From NCBI GenBank assembly GCA_027919835.1, contig JANVFP010000008.1, positions 682,001-746,000 on the forward strand: DNA of 64,000 nt, written 5' to 3'. Under the pieces are notes generated by a model. That model was not told where the DNA came from. It searched no databases and saw nothing but the letters and a program-made list of their open reading frames with translations. Positions 23,484 to 35,400 of this stretch are shown here, in pieces. Position 1 is the first letter of the stretch, and each line of letters begins with the position of its first letter. The DNA comes from Lentinula raphanica. Lineage: Eukaryota; Basidiomycota; Agaricomycetes; Agaricales; Omphalotaceae. Made by a program: the position numbers and the translations under genes.

Positions 23484-24883
23484 ATGTTATTCTCACTTCG
23501 ACACCAGCCTTTGAAAGCTCTGTATCTCACATTCGACTTCGTAGGCACCGTTCTCGTGCGAGCTCCTCTGTGGTTATTGCTGAGTCTTCCAAAGTAGGTC
23601 AAGGCTCAAAAATCACACCTTCATTCCGGGCAAGGTATCAGATCGTACCTGTACTAACTGATCCTTCAGAAGATGGCGTCCTCGAGCTTCGTGGTCCATC
23701 AAAGACACTTTCCTGATTCAACTCCTTCATCATCTCGTTTCGGTACGAGCCAAGTATGTATCAACCGCTCTGTGTAATTCAAGAAGGCTCATTCGGTAAC
23801 GCGTCTCGCAGGACATCTCTATCCAAGGCTAAACCAAACGAAACTCATTCTTGCGAAGGCGTAGATTGCATCTGGGTAGACCCTGTTCCTAAGTTCATAG
23901 TCGGCGATCTCGCCATATGGTCTCAAGCTGCTTCTGTGTCCTCCGAACATGTTCAAGGCTACTGGTACAATAAGAACAACATCGCAACTTCTTCAAAACT
24001 CGTGCTGTCCGACGAGAGAATTCTGTATTCTCTTCATGGAGGCGCATATACCTCTGGTACTGCTCATCCCTCGAGAACCAACGCGAAACTCGTTCGAACA
24101 ATAATGCATTTAGACTCAAGCATCAATCGGGCTTTTGCCATCGAATATCGCCTTTCTTACAACGCTTCGAATCCTTTTCCCGCTGCACTCGTAGATGCGT
24201 TAGCTGGCTATAATTACCTCGTCAATCTTGGATTCAATCCTGCGAATATCATCATCCAGGGATCTGCTAGTGGCGGTAATCTAGCGCTAGCTCTCATTCG
24301 ATACCTCATAGACTACTACGGCCATAGCGAGATTCCTGACCTTCCCGATGTTCCTGGATCTCTTCTCCTTCTATCGCCTTGGACTGACATTCAACTCGCT
24401 ACCGATGAGAGCTATCTCGAAACTACCTCAAGTACGACGAACGCTACGTCCGGACTAGTTTCCGACTACATGTTCGGACCCCATTGTCCGTTGACGAACT
24501 ATTCCAAACAAGTATTCCTGGGACCTCACGGAATAGATGTGGCTGCACTAAACGAATATATCTCGCCCTCCTCTCGTCATCCTCTAGTGCAGCTGGACTT
24601 TGAAGATTTCCCAAGGACGTTTATCTCTGCTGGGGCCGCAGAGAATCTCTTGCCTCAAATCCGTCTGTTGAGGGATCGAATGGTACGAGACTTAGGAAAC
24701 AATGACAATAGATCCGAGAAAAGAGGTAAAGTGACATATTATGAGGCGTCGGACGCATCCCATAATTGTCTGGTTTTGCCTTTTGCAATTCAAGAGAAGG
24801 CTCGAAGGGATTTGTTAACTGCCATTGGGGATTGGCTGTCTAACCATGATACAGACTACGTAGATCTCGCATGCAGCTACTAG
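23484..24883 (+). CDS. HSL-type alpha/beta hydrolase paralog 2, nucleophile lost
   Basis: Three exons (23484-23593, 23670-23753, 23812-24883) give 421 residues. It aligns with its neighbour along the whole length, but the elbow reads QGSASGGN where paralog 1 has EGDSAGGN: the nucleophile serine position is an alanine (codon 24266-24268). HGGAY replaces HGGGY, and the acid region reads AENLLPQ instead of AEVFYDM, so the catalytic Asp is also gone; the His (DASHN) remains. The intron that splits the elbow in paralog 1 is absent. The reading frame is intact and long, so this is not simple decay; a non-catalytic role or a shifted Ser (one residue downstream) is possible. Confidence 0.8.
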
Positions 24884-24983
24884 CTAGTGAGGTGACGATG
24901 TTAAATATAGCATATATCAAGACCGAAGCCACATAATGGAATAGATTCGGGCATTTTGTCTTTGTTACTTGTTTGATAATATG

Positions 24984-26758
24984 TCAATGTTTCCTGTCAC
25001 TATCGGTCTCCCTCACTTCACTAGGTTCAACACTTGATAACTCCCCGTTTTCTGCAAGACGCATATTGCCTGCGTTATAGTCCCTTAGGTAAAAATATGT
25101 GGCTGGCATGCCGACAAATAGTGCGCCAATGATATTTCCAAGGTAGGCCGCAATGAGGGACCTGTAGTACGATTCAGACCAAAATCAGGGCGATCTCGAA
25201 AGAGGTGAAGGAAATATACATACTTCCGGATATATTCCGCCACAGTAAGCTGAATGGGAGTTGGAGATATGAGATTGAAGGGAAATGAAGAGAGAAGACT
25301 CACGTCAGCTCCGAACATGATACCCAAAGGAACAGAGAACATATTTGCTACCACTGAGAGTAGGATGATCAGTTACACAGAAGTGGTGCTAGAATAGTAA
25401 GGATTTGAGGTCCCACTGACCGTGGTCATAACTGCAAGCTACGAATACCTACGAAAGGGAGCACGCATTGAGTCAACAAACTATCTGTGATGCTAAGCAA
25501 GAAAGGGACATACCCAGATTGGGATCCAGATTGCGAATATCTATGAAGGAGACATCAGACACCGGTATTCCGTGGCAATCGACGAGCAGAATAAAGTAAA
25601 ATTCACCTTGGATATTGTATCGCGCGCGCCGGCAGCTTGCTGTGAGTAGACTCCATTAGTGATAGTGCAAGGAGTACTCCCGAAATGTATGACGAACCCA
25701 GACTGCGATGCATACAAGCCAATTACATCCTATCCCTCTGAGAAATATCTGATGCCATTCGGGCTCTGATGCTTTCTTCCTAGGAGATAATCAGTTAGGA
25801 GCCCCGGTTACTCCATCATCGAGACTCACATGGCAAATTCCACAATGTAGGTGTTGTATGGGGCCGTCGAAACAACACCGGAATCTTGGAATCCCAACAT
25901 CAGATGATTGTTAGGATTTGTTGCAGGAACCTGTTCGCTCACACTTGACTAAGATTGCACCGAAGAACAGACTTCAAAGAAGGAAATCTGAATGAACGAT
26001 AGCGGGAACCATGAGAACCACCGACCTTCCCACAAGATTTCCAAAAGTAACTACGATGTTATCAGACAGCGAAGACGGTATTTGGACGTCGGAAGACTTC
26101 GTACCGATCAGCCAGTTCACAGGCTGGTAGGGGTTGTGTTATCAGACCCGGAAATGAGCTGAGAAGTTATCGTTGAACGCTCTTACCAAGCTCCACCATG
26201 GTACGGCCTTTTTAATCACGGCCATGGGGAAGTACTACAAACACCCCGGTCTGTGTAAGACGCTGAAAATGAAAGACCGAAAGGTCAAGCGTACCATCAT
26301 GTTGCTGGTTAGTAGCTCATAACCGTTCAACACAATCCTGAAACAACCTCGATGAGTGAATAGCTCATAACACTGACGATACACCTACATCACCAAACCA
26401 ACAGGAAAGACAAAGCCTCCGAGCACCTTCGCAAGACCAGGGTTTGAGGATGTCAATGAAGTAGCACCTCCAGATGTGACCTCCGAAAGCAGCCCTCCAA
26501 AGCTCAACATGACACCGGCTAGAAACTTGCTCGAACATTCGGTGTGCAAGGATTTTGTGAGGTGATCAGGGTATCGTACGAAAAACTCACTGCTTTGAAG
26601 AAGATAACCTCATACGGGGATCTATGCTTCACGACGGTTTGCTCGACTATGAGCGCGGCGACGGCTGCAGGCTTCACTGGAACGACGTTGCAGGTTTGAG
26701 TACCAATTTGAATTTCAAAGACAAAGAGAGACATACAAGTAGGGCTGGTGGTGTCCAT
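24984..26758 (-). CDS. Formate/nitrite transporter family (FNT)
   Basis: The gene is heavily split by introns; I can place the start (ATG 26758), several exons and the stop (TGA 24986-24984). Translated exons read SPYEVIFFKA, FLAGVMLSFGG, VFPVGLVMIVLNGYELLTSNMM, then WWSL and NWLI, GIGCNWLVCIAVW and FGADV..LTVAEYIRK, and end in a hydrophilic tail. These are the signatures of the pentameric FNT channels, which move formate, nitrite or other small monocarboxylates across the plasma membrane. Fungal members include NitA-type nitrite and acetate-type carriers; the substrate is not decidable here. No nitrate-assimilation genes flank it. Internal exon boundaries were not all resolved. Confidence 0.8.
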
Positions 26759-26811
26759 GGGGCAGGGGAAAGGGAGAACTGGACTATGTAGGAAGGTTTG
26801 CCTAGTATCAG

Positions 26812-26821
26812 TTTATATATA
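26812..26821 (-). promoter_or_regulatory. TATA box of FNT gene
   Basis: On the minus strand the sequence is TATATATAAA, 53 bases before the ATG at 26758. Position and sequence fit a TATA element of this gene. Confidence 0.4.
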
Positions 26822-28118
26822 TACCGCGCTTAGATTTATTGAGATCCCCATATAAGGATGGGAAGGGTGTTCGGCATCAGCTACATATATCATTAGCTGA
26901 TGTTCTTAGAGAGGCTCATAACTTTCAGCGATCTCCATTCTGTAGAACGTATATAAGTTATTTATCCATTGAACGAGATGGGATAACGTTAACTACCGAC
27001 ATATGTAGAACCCAAAATCTATGTGCGAAATCAAGATCAGGTTGATTCGAGGAGAATAACGATTGCTGTTCAGTGTAGGGAGAGAGTCAGAGAGCTAGTA
27101 AGGCCCTATTTCAAAACCGAATGGAACTCAAGGAATCCAACTGATACTGACACACGATAATAACCCATATCGCCATTGAAGCTTCTGTCACCTGGGTGAA
27201 AGATTTCAACAACTGCGAACCACGTTCGAAGACACGATTGGCGGCGACGGGCACGATGAAGGAGGATGAGGCATGAATCCGCATAATGGCGGAGAGACTG
27301 TGAATACGGCGTCTTATACCGTCTTGACTGGCCGTGAAAAACCGTGAACAACACTGTCAAACTGTGTTCATCCTCATCCAAGAGAATTCACCTTGAGCCA
27401 GGTCCTCCCTGGTCCTCCCAGAGCTTCCTTGACATTGTTTCTATCCCATTGTCTTGGCTATTGAAGAACTTGAAAGACGTATCCGACTCCACAATGAAGG
27501 TGATGTTGGCTGGTTAGTAACGTCGGAGGGCGCGAAGGTCCTGGACGGACTCTTCCTTGATGATTTGTTCAGTTGTCGTGAGCAATTTTCATCCTCGTCA
27601 GTCTTAGAAGTTTTCGTCGAATGGGATATCCATCCTTGGTACAGCAGACTCGAAGTCTTCGTCAGAAGAACATGAAGTGATGATCGACGAGGTCCTGGCG
27701 GCGTTGGTTGTTGTTGTATTAGCTGGCCCCTGGGGAGATGCCATGGCATGTAGGTCCTAGGGAGCAGGCCCTCGTCAGTGTTTGATGCAGTGTAATCGAC
27801 GCATTGTGTAGAAACGAGTTTACCTGCCAGTAGAGATGAAAAGACCCTTGAGACCTACTAATAGATGATGCAGATGTTTGGCTTAGTTTTTGCATGGGAT
27901 ATGTTTGGAGTGCACAGTTGACTGTCTGAATTTTGAGCTCAAGTAGAAAATTTGGAGGGAACTTGATGGAAGCAGATTGAGGTGCTACCGAACGTTCCTC
28001 TCGTGTCAGATAATAATAAACGCTGGTGATAGAACAAGATTCTGAATGGCGGCGCTTGTTATGGCATCATACAGCCTTATTTAGGAGTAAGTTACAAGTA
28101 GCAGCGCCGTGTTTCCTA
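26822..28118. other. Spacer, no supported gene
   Basis: About 1.3 kb. Short frames occur on both strands. One minus-strand reading from ATG near 27740 (MASPQGPANTTTTNAA...) is Ser/Thr/Asp-rich and stops after about 45 codons without a matching exon, so it could be an orphan gene fragment. Near 27820-27960 the sequence resembles 40213-40350 (shared CCAGTAG.GATGAAA... and GTACAGTTG(A/G)CTGT), marking the left limit of the duplicated block. Confidence 0.4.
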
Positions 28119-28797
28119 CTAACTACGCTCCGCTTGGTCAATACCAGCCCTCTCAACCGCCAATCTCTCACATTCCTTAATTTTTTGCTCCAGATCCTTG
28201 ATCTTCTCTTCAAGCTCTTCAAGGTCAGGAGTGGCCAGTGAACCGTCACGTGCTGCGCGTTCAAATTGGACCGCTTGTTGCTTCGTACGATCTAGAATGC
28301 CCCAGAGTCGCACAGCTTCTGTTCGCCATTCATCAACGGTTTTGGACATGACATCAGGTCCAGCCCTCCTTTGAAGTCGAGTGTGGTCATCAGAAACTTG
28401 TCGCACACTGGGGAAAAAGATGTATGACTGAAGAAATTCAAATTTGAACACCATCGAATCAAACAGTATGCAAGGATACATTACCTCGTCACTGTGGTCA
28501 ACGTCCGAATCCTCTTCATCGTTATCAATATTACGAGCACCGTTCTGAATACGATATCAGTCCATATACCAAGTATCTTGGGGGGTGACAAACCGAACGC
28601 AGTGCTCGAGCTTGAACGCCGGCCAGAGCAGCTAGGTGTGGCCCTTGAACGGGGGCGATGGCTGGCTCTAGCTGATAAGTCGGTAGATCTCGAGCATAGT
28701 GCGAAGCAGACATCAAGGTCGGCGCAGCGAGGGCAGAAGAGAACGCTCCTATGATCAGAGCGCCTCGAAGGGGATTTAAATGGAAATTATCGAACAT
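28119..28797 (-). CDS. Small secreted coiled-coil protein, copy A
   Basis: Three exons (28797-28594, 28544-28485, 28427-28119), all introns in phase 0, give 190 residues. Exon 1 encodes a signal peptide (hydrophobic ALIIGAFSSALAAP) and a short Leu/Pro region ending GVQARALRS. Exon 2 is acidic (NDEEDSDVD). Exon 3 starts SYIFFPSVRQVSDD and runs into a heptad-like helix (LEELEEKIKDLEQKIKECE). Copy B at 39.1 kb shares the exon plan and the signal region almost unchanged, whereas the exons 2 and 3 differ strongly. No cysteine pattern and no known domain. Function unknown; a secreted, fast-evolving lineage-specific protein is inferred. Confidence 0.72.
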
Positions 28798-28899
28798 GAT
28801 AGATAGCTTGTGGTGTGTAGCGAAGTGAGTCCAGCTCTGGGGAGAATGAAAGCAGAATATGTTCGGTTTAAATGCGTTTGCATCTAGATTTTTTACATG

Positions 28900-29230
28900 A
28901 TGTATATTTTTGTCCGTTCATTTTCTGTAGCTTGGCAAGTGATAGCAAGTAATTCAGCGGGGATCAACAGAATCTTTTGGTTGTTTTCGGGAAGGAGAAA
29001 GAGGGAACCTGAGGGAATATCGACCTATATCGACCCAATCAGCAAGCAAGGTCATATCATCCATGCATCGATCAAAAATACCTCACCCCAAAGTCAAGGA
29101 CTCAACAGGACCCAACCAGTGCACATCAGCGTACTCCTGTACGTACTCGTGATATCTCCCTTCAAGCATATGGCCTCAGCACAGCGACCAGCGGCGCATT
29201 GAATTGTTACACTGTGGAAAAAATAATTCA
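28900..29230. repeat. Diverged repeat unit upstream of copy A
   Basis: This stretch contains landmarks (AGAGGGAACCTGAGGGA, AAATACCTCA..CCAAAG, CCAGTGCA, ATCTCCCTTCAAGCATATGG) that recur in the same order upstream of copy B (39290-39600) and again partly at 39640-40060. It lies where the promoter of the secreted gene should be, so the repeat has been copied with the gene. Confidence 0.6.
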
Positions 29231-29280
29231 CAATCATCTTGGGCAGGTTAGACTAGGTTAGACTCGAAGCGAGAGAGAAG

Positions 29281-30990
29281 TTAGGACCTGTAGGCTGTGA
29301 CTGCGTATGTTGATGTAGTAACTCTCCCCCGTTTCAAAAGACCGTTGAAACAGATTGCTGCAGTTGACACATCTGTTTGACCAGACTCAGCTAGTCGACT
29401 ATGCAAGGCTTCATCCGCTCGGGATGAACGAAGTGAACCCCTCGCTCTTTTCCTCAATCGCTGCAGTTGAGTGTGTTGTGAATTTTGTTTCCGGGCACGA
29501 ACACAGCGCCTTGAATGTTTGACGAACGTCCTCTGCACCTCTGAATTGAGCTGATTATGCTCCGACACCTCTCTTTCACGTAATTTGTTCGAGAATTTCG
29601 GGAAAAGATGCGGGGGGAGGAGGAACGGATTCGTCGCTATTCGTCGCTATGTGCGGAATCTGCTCGCGCCGACGGGGTCACTTGAACGGACGACGACGGC
29701 GGCTGGTCGTTTGAGGATCTGAAACACCAGGTGCGCCGGGAGAGACGACGCGCTGTTACCAGCGAAACCTCTCAACGTCGCGCCTTGTAACCAACGACTC
29801 GGATACGGATCCTGACCAAGAACGTAGGAGGAGGAGATATTGGCGTCCACCAAGAAAGTAGGCGTGTATGGAGCTTAGTATCCCGTTCATCAGCTCAATC
29901 GGCCAAGGCATATTCATCTGCGAAAACATGTTCAAATGGAATGGTGTTTCCAGGTAGAGCATGGGGAGGACCTTGGCATGAGAAGTGAGGTGGAGGCGGA
30001 GGGAGAGATAAACAGGATGGATGGAGATCGAAGGTGAAGGTCGTGTCTGGGAGAAGTAAGGGATGACTAGTGACTGGTCCCAGCCCATTGAGCGTAGGGA
30101 TAGGCAGTACTGTGGTAGATTTGTGCAGCCCCATGTTGATTTAGGGCGATTCCTTCGGTGAGGTGTTCAACGTTGATCCCTACGACACCAGACAACCCGC
30201 GACTTTCAATTGAGGAAACGGAAAGGGCAGTGACTCTGAAGTGTATCATCCACCAGTACGGCTAATGGGGTTAGTCAGACTGCCCAGGAGGTCCAAAAGG
30301 TGGAGCGTAGAATGCTTTGGAGATGATTGGGAAAGGGACTATAGCAGATTAATCGGAAGTTCTCGATTGCATGATCTAGGCTCCGCTTGGTCCTTCGCTT
30401 TGATGATATCCTCACGACCAAAGACTTTGTTTTTCATTCCAAATGAGACCATCCATTGAGTATTCCTTAGGCTGCAATAGTGTCGCGTCCATCCAAATTT
30501 CAACGTTAGACGCTTTGTATTCCTGTATCAAGCAAATGAGCAGTTCATCAAAATGGGGACCAGATTCAGCGTACAAGGATCGGAGTCTGACGATCTTCTT
30601 GAGCCATCGTTTCTGGAAACACTAGGATATCGCCAAAGGTCTCTAGATAAGTTCGAAATGAGATCGCTCTGCTTTATCTTGTCCAGATGTTCGTTCTCAT
30701 CGAGCTCTTTGATGCTTTTCAAGAATGACCCCGCAGGAATATCGTGCTTGACCCTCAGTTTGAACGAGGTGTCCATTGACCGAATGAAGTTCGATACGCC
30801 CAATTCATATCGAAAGTCACTGAGCAAATAGCATTCGAGAAGGATCAGCAAAGCATACTTCGGTAACTTGACTCTCCATGGTCAAGACCTTACACCTCAA
30901 ACTCTGTCTTCCCGTTCCATTTTTCGCCTGACCGACGCAACTATTGAACACAACACTTTCACGCATTTCTGCACAATATCACTGCCAAGT
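29281..30990 (-). pseudogene. Degraded duplicate of the Mei2-type gene, RRM exons deleted
   Basis: Nucleotide and broken-frame protein similarity to the intact gene at 40.9-44.3 kb extends through the exon with FIRSMDxSxKLRV (30528-30851), the Pro-rich exon (about 29650-30450, e.g. MNMPWPIE) and the last exon (29281-29540). The frame is interrupted many times. At about 29541 the last-exon sequence joins directly to the LxNQLN region; in the intact gene about 780 bases lie between these points, holding precisely the C-terminal RRM exons. The first exons beyond 30990 are not recognisable. It is non-functional as a Mei2. Confidence 0.75.
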
Positions 30991-31559
30991 TTATGTGGAC
31001 CACGCCCTTGAGAGACGCGCCGAATATCCACCATGAATTATGCATTGTTTCCAACTGGAGATCTGAAGTATATGCTCAGTGGATGCGATGAGGTCTTGGT
31101 ATGTAATTGCTGAGGAGTGTGGGATGATGGTGGGTGCTCAAAATGTGTGTTTCATGTTCAAGTGAGTGTAAGGCCAGAGGAGGAGAAGAGTATCGAGGGT
31201 CTGACAATGTAGAAGCTACATGTATGTGCTCCGACCAGGCGTAAGGCAAAGGGATATTGAGCGGCCTCCGGCCTTCTTGTCCGTGACGGCTGAGTGGCGA
31301 ACGAAGGGTTTTAGGAGGGCTAGAGGCCAAGTGGAAATCTACGATTCCAAGTTGCACCGGGTGAGGAAAGCGCTTGCAAAGCAGTGGCATGGGAGAGGGG
31401 CTCATGTGAGTATATCGGGAGAGTAGACCGGATTTTTAAGTAGGGAAGCTTTGAAGAATACTGACGTTGGGTTGCGCTGGTTGGAGGAAGGTGATGAGGG
31501 TAGTAGTGAGAACGAAGGGAAGGATCTATCAGCTTCAGCTTATCAACAGGAAACGGAAC
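30991..31559. other. Spacer within duplicated block
   Basis: No supported gene. A 109-codon frame on the minus strand (31405-31076) overlaps a 68-codon frame on the plus strand, and neither has a motif. It does not obviously match the intact Mei2-type gene's first exons. Confidence 0.35.
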
Positions 31560-31868
31560 CTTACCTTGCCACTGTCGTCAACTTCCTGAGCCCACTTTTT
31601 GTAGATCTTGTTATTATGAGCACGATTCTGAATGCGACATCACTCCATGAAGCGGGTATTTTGGGACGAACCGAATGCAGTTGCCGAGCTTGAACGCCGG
31701 TCATAAGATCCAGGCCTGGTGTTCGAGCAGCTCGATGTGGCCCTTGTACAGGCATTGACGGGCTCTAGCTGATGGCATGGTGCAAAGCAGACATCGAAGT
31801 CAGCTGCGCAGCGAGGGCAAAAGAAAACGTTCCAATAATCAGAGCACCTCAAATGGAGTTCAAAAGAA
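31560..31868 (-). pseudogene. Secreted protein family, copy C (decayed)
   Basis: The minus strand matches exon 1 and exon 2 of copies A and B: GALIIGTFSFALAAQ, then the VQGPH-AARTPGLDLM-GVQAR segment and the HS|intron|N.AHNN boundary. It lacks the initiator ATG, has a TGA just before GALIIG, and carries a further in-frame stop at the SASHYARD site. No exon 3 match is found downstream. Hence a dead third copy, lying directly downstream of the displaced 3' end of copy B. Confidence 0.75.
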
Positions 31869-32062
31869 GCGGCGAAGAGAGTCGGGAGATTGAAAGGATC
31901 AAATTACATCATGCCGGACTCTTAGCCGTACTTCAACATCGCGCCGAGAAATAATAGTAACCGACTCGGGACCAAAAAGCTCTTTGCTTGGTGCTGGTAT
32001 ACATACTGGGTCAAAACGAGCACAACGTAACGATACCAGTATCATACTACAGTGAATACATT

Positions 32063-32166
32063 TCAAGAACTTTTGGAGTTACTACCCTCGACAGCCTTAG
32101 CCTTATGTACATGCCGCGCTGCGTCCGCTCGCTCCGTCGCCTCAGCCTTCGCCGCTAACCTTTCAT
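32063..32166 (-). pseudogene. Displaced 3' terminal fragment of secreted copy B exon 3
   Basis: Past the LINE the minus strand continues in the same frame as copy B: after the shared ...YERL comes an Ala/Lys/Glu-rich helix (AAKAEATERADAARHV) and a TGA at 32065-32063. Copy A ends with the comparable CERLAVERAG. So this was the native C-terminus of copy B until the LINE split the exon. Confidence 0.8.
32155..32166. repeat. Target-site duplication, 3' side of LINE
   Basis: CTAACCTTTCAT adjoins the poly-A tail of the LINE (poly-T on the plus strand, 32166-32188) and is repeated exactly at 38437-38448 on its 5' side. Confidence 0.9.
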
Positions 32167-32188
32167 TTTTTTTTTTTTTTTTTTTTTT
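32166..32188 (-). other. LINE poly-A tail
   Basis: A run of 23 T on the plus strand, that is A23 on the element's strand, ends the 3' UTR and meets the target-site duplication. This is the expected product of target-primed reverse transcription. Confidence 0.9.
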
Positions 32189-32478
32189 GAATCCCATTTA
32201 TTCGCCTTTGCGCAAATGCGTATGTTAGCGAGTATTCTACATTTGTGTGACCTCCACTTCTCTTTGTTCTGTCTCTCCTACCACCTCCTGCCAACGTCGA
32301 GCAGCTCCCGGGGGAGACCGTAGGCGATGCGCCGAAGCACATTCGCCCGTTCATATTATGTGCGAGTGTTCAAGACCAGGTATCCCCGCACTAGGCGACT
32401 GTAAGATAGTGTTGTAGTGTAAGAGTGAGTGATTAAGTGAATATAAATATGTATTAGATGGTACTCCTCTTTATGGTC

Positions 32479-35400
32479 CTAGTCAGCGTCTGCCATCCGC
32501 GGTAAGTCCCCCAAGATATGGTGAAATCGCTTCGTGTCGTCAACGTATCGGAATAGATATTTCAGTAGGTCTTTTTCCATAAGCAAGGATGCTGGGTTCA
32601 TGTTCCGCTGGCCTACTTTTCGTCGTAGTCGGTTTCGATGTGTGCGATGCGCGCTGCATTGGAAGAGATAGTGGAACACCGTTTCGGGGTGCTGCTTGCA
32701 GCATGGGCAAGTGGGGGTTTCGGCTCGTTTGATTTTAAACAGGTGGGCCTGCAGTGGGGCATGTCCAGTGCGTAGCTGAGTCAGGACTGTGACTAGCTTC
32801 CGTGGGAGGTCTCGGGAGAGCTTCCAGTAGCTCCTACTGGCAGTCGTCGCTGGGGATGGGTCAATGGTTTTAAACTTTTGGTAACGGGGTGAACGTTCCC
32901 ACTGTTCGTTGTGTCTGGCTTCCAGCTCCCGCCGAAACACTCGAACTGCCGCCGTACGACTACGAGGGAGGGCACCTCGCAGCTTCGTCAGTAGTGTTCG
33001 CTTCGGGCTGGATCTAGTGGTGGCTGCCCTCTTTGCCTCCTGGTCCGCTCGTTCATTCCCTTCCACTCCCTTGTGTCCCGGGACCCACGAGATGGTGACT
33101 GGGATAGCAGGGTGTACTCGTCGTAGGTCGTTAAGTAGGTCATGGAACATGTCTAGGATGTAGTGTGCTGAGCCGGTCTTCGGAGTGTCAGTTGCAGTGA
33201 TGGCTGCCGTACTGTCTGCCCAGATGGAGAGCTGGGCGATGTCGTCCTCCTGGGCTGCCATGTGCAGACCCATTACCATCCCTACACACTCGGCCTCGTA
33301 CACCTCATGGTCGTCTTCATGTCCTAGCCGGTATCGTAGTGCTCTCTGTTCCTCGCCTCCTCTATAGAGGACTGCCGCCGCTCCTATCCCTTTCTGGAAT
33401 CCCAATCCATCTGTAAAAACCTGTATTTCAGCTTCGTCATTCTGTAGGGCTAATAACGCATCTGTCTCATTCTCATAAATGTTGATGATGAGCCCCGGAT
33501 CCCAATTGGCCTCGTATCGGACTGCTTTCTTGGTTTCCATGAGCGCTGGTTTGAGCCCGAATGTGCCCATAAGATTATGCAGGGGTGAGAAGTGTCGAGA
33601 TCGTCGCGAATGTCTGGCAGCTTTTTTGATGTGTTCTGCGAGAGGGTGGTCCGCTGGTAGCGTTGTGAGCCGGGTTGCTGCTCGTTGGCGATGTCGTTCA
33701 ATTTCTAGGGACATAGGCAACAGGGCTGCATGTATGTCAAGGATGTCGGTAGCCGTGGTGCTCATGGCACCCGTGATTAGTCGTGCCGCTTGTCTCTGAA
33801 GGGATGTTAGTTTCCGTGTGATTCCTACATTACTCACCTTCTTTCTCGAACTTGGGACCAGAACTACATCTGCGGCATATAGGATTCATGGGAGCGCCTT
33901 CGCCTTGTACAGCTGTCGGATGTGGCTTGCTGCCATCCCGTCTTTGGAACGGGCTAGCCTGCGGAATTGGGTTAGCCAATCTTGCCCTTTCTTTACCATG
34001 GTAGCTTGTTGTTCTCTCCATCTGAGTGGACTGTCCATCTGTACTCCCAGAAACCGTGCATGTGTCACCGGCTTGATGAGGTTCCTGCCTACCTGAACTC
34101 CTGGACCAGTCAATAGTCTTGTTTTCCGTGCTGCTCCGGGGATCTTCTCTCGCTGGCGCGTGAAGTCGACGAGCTTGAACTTGTCGAAACCAAACTCACA
34201 GTTGTGGTCTCTAGCCCACTCATCGACTCCATTTTCGCGTTCCATCAGCTCGGTTAGCCCTTGGTGTGCATCTTCAAAGGATTTGGCCCATGTCATGCCT
34301 GCGACATCATCCATAAAGCCTAGTCCCTGTTCCTTGGCCGCCTTCCTGAAGAGTTCCATTAGCTTTGCTGCGTACAAAATATAGCCTACCGCTGCAAAGG
34401 GGTCTCCTTGATCTTCGCCACCTGTTACTGGGAAGGAGTCCAAAATGAAGTCATCGAAGCTCAGCTTCGTTGTCCGTTGAGCGTACCGTCTCTGCATCCA
34501 ACTCGTGATCTCCCCTGGGACTCCAATCTGTCGCAGTTCGTGATACAATACCTCTAGGTCCACGCTTGGGAATGCACCCTTGACGTCCATGAATAGCACA
34601 GAGACGACTTGCCCTTTCCGCCATAAGTCTTTGATTGTATCGACTAGGAGGTGTATAGAGTCAGTTGTGTTTCGTCCCGGCCGAGCACCAAATTGGGTAT
34701 TGGGCAGAAGCCCTTTGAGTTCCACCTGTCGAATTACCTCGTTAGCTATACAACTGTTCAAAAGTCTTCCATGTCCGTCAGACAAGACTATTGGGTGCCA
34801 TGCTCCCGGTTTTGTATAATCAGGTTTACCTGGCTTCCGCAATACTATGGTTTCCGTGTCTGACCATTCCTTCGGGTAGACCTTCATGGTGAACGTGGCA
34901 CGATATATGGGCCCCAGGTGAGGAACAATGGCTTTCCCGCAAGCTTTAAAAAAGTCGTTAGATAGTGTTCCAGGTTTCGTGGCCTTTCCATTCTTCATCC
35001 GTTGGATGGCCTGGAGTATTGCTCTGTTCGAGGGGGGCTGGAAGTGCCATGCCGGTGGCGGGTACATGGGTCGGTCTGGGACTGCAGGTTCTTCCAGGGG
35101 CTGTGGAAAGAAGGTCTCCCGAAAGACTTCTTCTTTTTCCTTGTTGGTGTTCGCCTCACGCCTTCATTGGTTCGGTAGTTCGACTACGAGATTCGGGATC
35201 CTCGTGCTCCCCCCATCAGTAGGAGCTGCTTTGACCATCTTACCTATGTCCCAGACATTACTCGTCGTGGCCTGCTCCAGGTACTCCACCCATTTTGTGG
35301 CCTTTGCCCTCCGGACTTCCGCTGCGAAGGTGTGTCGTAGACGGCGGTATTTTTCATGTACAGGGTGATCCGGTTGTAACCGTTTCCGATAGGACTTGTT

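Noticed and set aside
29630..29660. Duplicated ATTCGTCGCT as microsatellite
   Set aside because: Only two copies, inside the Mei2 pseudogene; too small to matter.
32479..33837. Stand-alone RNase H-like gene of 452 codons
   Set aside because: It is in the same frame as the rest of ORF2 and separated only by a TGA; the start Met is internal.
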